This document shows positions 5,019 to 7,266 of a DNA stretch of 7,266 nt, piece by piece. A model generated the notes under the pieces. The model was given only the letters and a program-made list of their open reading frames with translations, was not told the origin of the DNA and searched no databases. Made by a program: the position numbers and the translations under genes. Position 1 is the stretch's first letter. The number at the start of each line of letters is the position of its first letter. The stretch comes from Methyloceanibacter sp. (GTDB taxonomy: Bacteria; Pseudomonadota; Alphaproteobacteria; Rhizobiales; Methyloligellaceae): contig JAENXG010000123.1 in NCBI GenBank assembly GCA_016649675.1, positions 1 to 7,266 on the forward strand, in the 5' to 3' direction.

Positions 5019-5303
5019 ATGATGAGTTTGGCCAGGGCTGAACGCAAAGCCTCGCGATTCGTGAAGGACCTCGATATCAACGACCTTTACGACCAGCTCG
5101 ACACGTTGCGCGAGTATGTGCAGACGCTGTCGCAGGACGTGGGCAAGAGTGCGAGCCGCCAGTTCGGGCGCGCCCGCCACGCCGCCGCGGAGACGGCGCA
5201 TGACGCAGAGGAGGTCATGAAGGACAATCTCGCCGCCTCGCTCGTCCTCGCCTTAGGCCTCGGCCTCGTCGTCGGCTATTTCATCCGCCGCGGCACCGAA
5301 TAG
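5019..5303 (+). CDS. DUF883 (ElaB/YqjD-like) membrane-anchored protein
   Basis: This is a 94-residue protein with an amphipathic helical N-terminal part (about 15-68, charged, heptad-like, probably coiled) and one C-terminal membrane anchor (about 71-88), closing with GYFIRRGTE. This plan, including the G-Y/W-F-x-R-R ending after the membrane helix, is that of DUF883. Escherichia coli members ElaB and YqjD are tail-anchored inner-membrane proteins; YqjD binds ribosomes in stationary phase and ElaB is stress-linked. A similar stress or stationary-phase role here is inference. The start is fixed by AGAGGAGA (5003-5010) eight bases before ATG 5019; a second ATG follows directly. The gene converges on the large secreted-protein gene, with 25 bases between the stops. 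Confidence 0.85.
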   Translation: MMSLARAERKASRFVKDLDINDLYDQLDTLREYVQTLSQDVGKSASRQFGRARHAAAETAHDAEEVMKDNLAASLVLALGLGLVVGYFIRRGTE

Positions 5304-5328
5304 CTCGCCTCCAGGAGGAGAAGCGCCC

Positions 5329-6567
5329 TCAGTGCGCGAGCTTGACGGCGCCGGTATAGAGCGCGCCGCCAATCACGCAAGGAAGGGCGATCTCGGGCTG
5401 GCCAAGAGCGGTCGCCGCCACGCAACCCGTGGCGATGGCGATCGAGCCTGCGGTCGCACCCTTGGACATGCCGGCCTCATTGGTCATCTGCATCTTCTGC
5501 GCGTCGGCGATGGCGCCGAACTGGTCCTTGCGGATGGTCTCCGACTCGAAGGCCTGGGCGGCCTCGATCACGTCCTTCAGCGGCTTGGCGATCACCGGCG
5601 GCTGACGGTCATATTCGGCGCGGTAGAGGTCGAGCAGCGCGCGATCACGCTCGGCATAGGAGGCGAGCGTCCATTTGGCGGTGCCGCCGGTCGTAATCTT
5701 GTCGAGGGCGCTCGGGTCGCCAGCCCAGCCGGAGAATATCTTCTTCCAGGAGAAGCTGCCGTCGTCCTTGTTCCGTGACCACTGCAGAGCCTGCATGATG
5801 CGGACCACCGGCTCGTGCTGGCCGGTGGCGACATAATAGCCCCACAGCGCGTAGATGCCGGGCGCCCCGCCATCGGTCAGCGGCAGCTCCATCAGCGTCG
5901 GCCGTCTGCCTTGCAGGAAGTCGTCGATGAGCGGGCGGCGGAGCGGCATGCGCGGCGAGAACTTGTCGAGCAGCTCCCGCCAGTCGGGCCGAGCCGAATA
6001 GACGATGGCCCTGATGATCACTGCCTGCTCCTTGTCGGGCATGGGGAGCATCTTAGCGATCAGGCTCGCGCCGTTCTTCTGGTTGTCGCCAAGCACGCCG
6101 GCGATGAAGCCGGTGCAGAACCACGCCTTCTCCTCATCGGCGAGGAGACCGAATTCCTGCATGGCGTGGACGGCAGCGGGGACGCGGCCCGGGCTCGGGT
6201 GCTTGCGATAGGAGGAGATCCAATCCATCAGCCGCTCGGGCGTTGAAAACCCGCCTTGCGGCTCGGACGACGCTTGCGCGGGGACCAAGGGAGCGGGCAA
6301 AGGCTCAGGCGTCACGTAGGCCTGCTCAGGGGCGAAGACCGGAGGCTGCGGGTGAGGCGATGGCGCCACCACCTCCGCCTGTTGCGGCGCGGCAGAAGCA
6401 GATTGCGGTGGCGCGAGAAGCTGAGGTGTCACAAGCCGGGGGCTCACCTGCTTCGCCACGGTGACGGTGCGAGTCGACGTGGGCTCGGTGGCGGTTTGCG
6501 CAGCGCAAGGAAGCGCTACTCCGAGAACGCCGCAGGCGGCGAACGCAATAAGGGCGACGTTACGCAT
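5329..6567 (-). CDS. Secreted protein of unknown function with proline-rich N-terminal region
   Basis: This 412-residue exported protein starts at ATG 6565-6567, which has a strong GGGGAGGAAG Shine-Dalgarno; a longer in-frame start at 6615 would lose the signal peptide position. Signal peptide: about residues 1-23 (MRNVALIAF..., ending CAA). There is no lipobox. Residues 40-105 are rich in Pro, Ala and Gln and probably disordered. A predicted helical domain follows from about 107 (STPERLMDWISSYRKHP), including LLADEEKAWFCTGFIAGVLGDN, IIRAIVYSARPDW, ALWGYYVATGQ and AKWTLASYAERD. The end has a small-residue, weakly hydrophobic stretch (about 370-407) with two cysteines that may pair or insert in a membrane. 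The helical part resembles a conserved hypothetical family of alphaproteobacteria recalled by its LWGYYxATG and K-x-T-L-A-S blocks; no function is known to me. It appears monocistronic. Confidence 0.8.
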   Translation of the reverse strand: MRNVALIAFAACGVLGVALPCAAQTATEPTSTRTVTVAKQVSPRLVTPQLLAPPQSASAAPQQAEVVAPSPHPQPPVFAPEQAYVTPEPLPAPLVPAQASSEPQGGFSTPERLMDWISSYRKHPSPGRVPAAVHAMQEFGLLADEEKAWFCTGFIAGVLGDNQKNGASLIAKMLPMPDKEQAVIIRAIVYSARPDWRELLDKFSPRMPLRRPLIDDFLQGRRPTLMELPLTDGGAPGIYALWGYYVATGQHEPVVRIMQALQWSRNKDDGSFSWKKIFSGWAGDPSALDKITTGGTAKWTLASYAERDRALLDLYRAEYDRQPPVIAKPLKDVIEAAQAFESETIRKDQFGAIADAQKMQMTNEAGMSKGATAGSIAIATGCVAATALGQPEIALPCVIGGALYTGAVKLAH

Positions 6568-6620
6568 GTCATCAGCTTCCTCCCCCCGGCCCCAGAGTGC
6601 TGACGATTTACACACATATA

Positions 6621-6708
6621 GTTAACGCCCGTGAGCCTACCGGCCAGCGGGAAACACATGGATTTTCAGTCGCTTCGTGGCTTTTTGAGGGCCGGTCGCG
6701 TTAACCAT
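6621..6708 (-). promoter_or_regulatory. Upstream region with inverted GTTAACGC repeats and a CtrA-like half-site
   Basis: GTTAACGC (6621-6628) and GCGTTAAC (6698-6705) form a perfect 8-base inverted repeat 69 bases apart. ACCGGCC (6639-6645) and GGCCGGT (6690-6696) form a second pair nested inside. The right copy reads TTAACCAT (6701-6708), the 8-mer associated with CtrA targets in Caulobacter. CTATAT (6621-6616 on the minus strand) could be a -10 for the gene starting at 6567, without a good -35. Regulatory use is inference. Confidence 0.35.
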
Positions 6709-6746
6709 AATGAAAGATCAACGCCTCTTCCTCCGCTCTCCCTTGC

Positions 6747-6776
6747 CGAGCCGCATTTTCAAGCCGAAGCGGCTCG
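6747..6776. other. Hairpin spanning the stop codon of the oxidoreductase gene
   Basis: An 8-bp stem CGAGCCGC/GCGGCTCG (6747-6754 with 6769-6776) encloses a 14-base loop that contains the stop codon of the minus-strand gene. On that strand no T-run follows, so if it ends transcription it is not a classical intrinsic terminator. Confidence 0.35.
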
Positions 6777-7266
6777 TCTTTCAGGTCTGGCCTCGGCCTC
6801 CGACAGGCATGCGACGCTCTCCGCGGCAAGATCGGCCTGGGCCACGATTTCGGGCACCGCGGTGATCTCCCATAGCGTACCCTGGCAGAGCGGCCCGACG
6901 GCGAAGAGGCCCTTAGTCGGCCCGCCCCCCTCGCCGACCACCTGACCGTTACGCTTGACCACCAGGCCGAGGCGGTGCGGATCGGGACGTGCGAGGTTAC
7001 GCGCAAACAGGCTCGCGATCAGCGCCTGGTCGAGATCGGGCCTAAAGCCGGAGCAATCGAAGACAAGGTCGGCGTCGATCGTCTCGGGCTCCTCAGAGGC
7101 GCGCCGCTTAAGCTTGAGCTTGAACCGCTCGCCTTCCCGGGTGACCTCGGTGACCGAGCCGCGGAGAAGCACGGCGCGGCCCTCGCTAAACTCCGCACTG
7201 AGGCGGCCATGCACCTCCATGGGCAGACGGTGGCGGTGCGCATCCCAAAAGGGGCGGAGATGACGC
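6759..7266 (-). CDS. FAD/NAD(P)-binding oxidoreductase, C-terminal part (cut by window edge)
   Basis: This is the C-terminal 168 residues of a flavoprotein-type oxidoreductase; the coding frame stays open through the right edge (RHLRPFWDAHRHRLP precedes the Met at 7220). That Met is therefore internal, not the start. Recognisable blocks are RHLRPFWDAHRHR, then a strand-rich segment, DLVFDCSGFRPD (where the Rossmann-like part returns to the cofactor), and GLFAVGPLCQGTLWEITAVPEIVAQA near the end. These match the FAD-NAD(P)-binding family (PF13454-type, YdhS-like), whose complete members run to about 450-500 residues. The N-terminal GxGxxG dinucleotide motif should lie outside the window. The substrate is unknown for most members. 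The gene ends 191 bases before the start of the next minus-strand gene, so a shared transcript is not obvious. Confidence 0.85.
   Translation of the reverse strand, partial: RHLRPFWDAHRHRLPMEVHGRLSAEFSEGRAVLLRGSVTEVTREGERFKLKLKRRASEEPETIDADLVFDCSGFRPDLDQALIASLFARNLARPDPHRLGLVVKRNGQVVGEGGGPTKGLFAVGPLCQGTLWEITAVPEIVAQADLAAESVACLSEAEARPERRAASA

Noticed and set aside
5332..5778. Plus-strand open frame of 148 codons opposite the unknown secreted protein
   Set aside because: Antisense shadow; the minus-strand gene has a signal peptide, strong Shine-Dalgarno and coherent domain layout.

Overview
The window is high-GC bacterial chromosome, most likely from an alphaproteobacterium of the order Hyphomicrobiales (Rhizobiales). 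Three things point there: a class I (archaeal-type) lysyl-tRNA synthetase, a palindromic intergenic element of the GTCAT...CCGG...ATGAC type common in Bradyrhizobium-like genomes, and small families frequent in that group (DUF3309, DUF883, TerB-like). The species cannot be named from this sequence. No mobile-element gene, CRISPR array, tRNA or rRNA was seen, and no toxin or phage module.

Layout, left to right. Positions 1-215 hold no gene I can support. At 216-707 (+) is a secreted LprI/DUF1311-like protein with six cysteines. It converges on a 76-residue secreted protein at 938-1168 (-). Between the two lie a double palindrome (730-826) and an intrinsic terminator for the minus-strand gene. 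A 258-base divergent region with two dyad sequences separates that gene from a 54-residue DUF3309 membrane peptide at 1427-1591 (+). The lysyl-tRNA synthetase occupies 1718-3442 (-) and carries an unusual basic, proline-rich N-terminal tail. It diverges from a TerB-like gene at 3643-4056 (+).

Next comes a two-gene minus-strand unit: a chagasin-like (I42) peptidase inhibitor at 4404-4793, followed by a six-cysteine secreted peptide at 4083-4352. A near-perfect FNR/FixK-type box lies directly upstream of this unit. A DUF883 (ElaB/YqjD-like) membrane-anchored protein follows at 5019-5303 (+). A secreted 412-residue protein of unknown function sits at 5329-6567 (-). The right edge is the C-terminal part of an FAD/NAD(P)-binding oxidoreductase at 6759-7266 (-), cut by the window end.

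This is mostly chromosomal housekeeping and envelope or stress genes rather than a defence island. One theme stands out: five of the nine complete genes encode exported proteins. Two belong to inhibitor-type families (LprI-like lysozyme inhibitor and chagasin-like peptidase inhibitor), and a third is a compact disulfide-rich peptide that appears co-transcribed with the peptidase inhibitor. The most interesting points are that probable oxygen-responsive inhibitor/Cys-rich operon, the covarying palindrome, and the tailed lysyl-tRNA synthetase.
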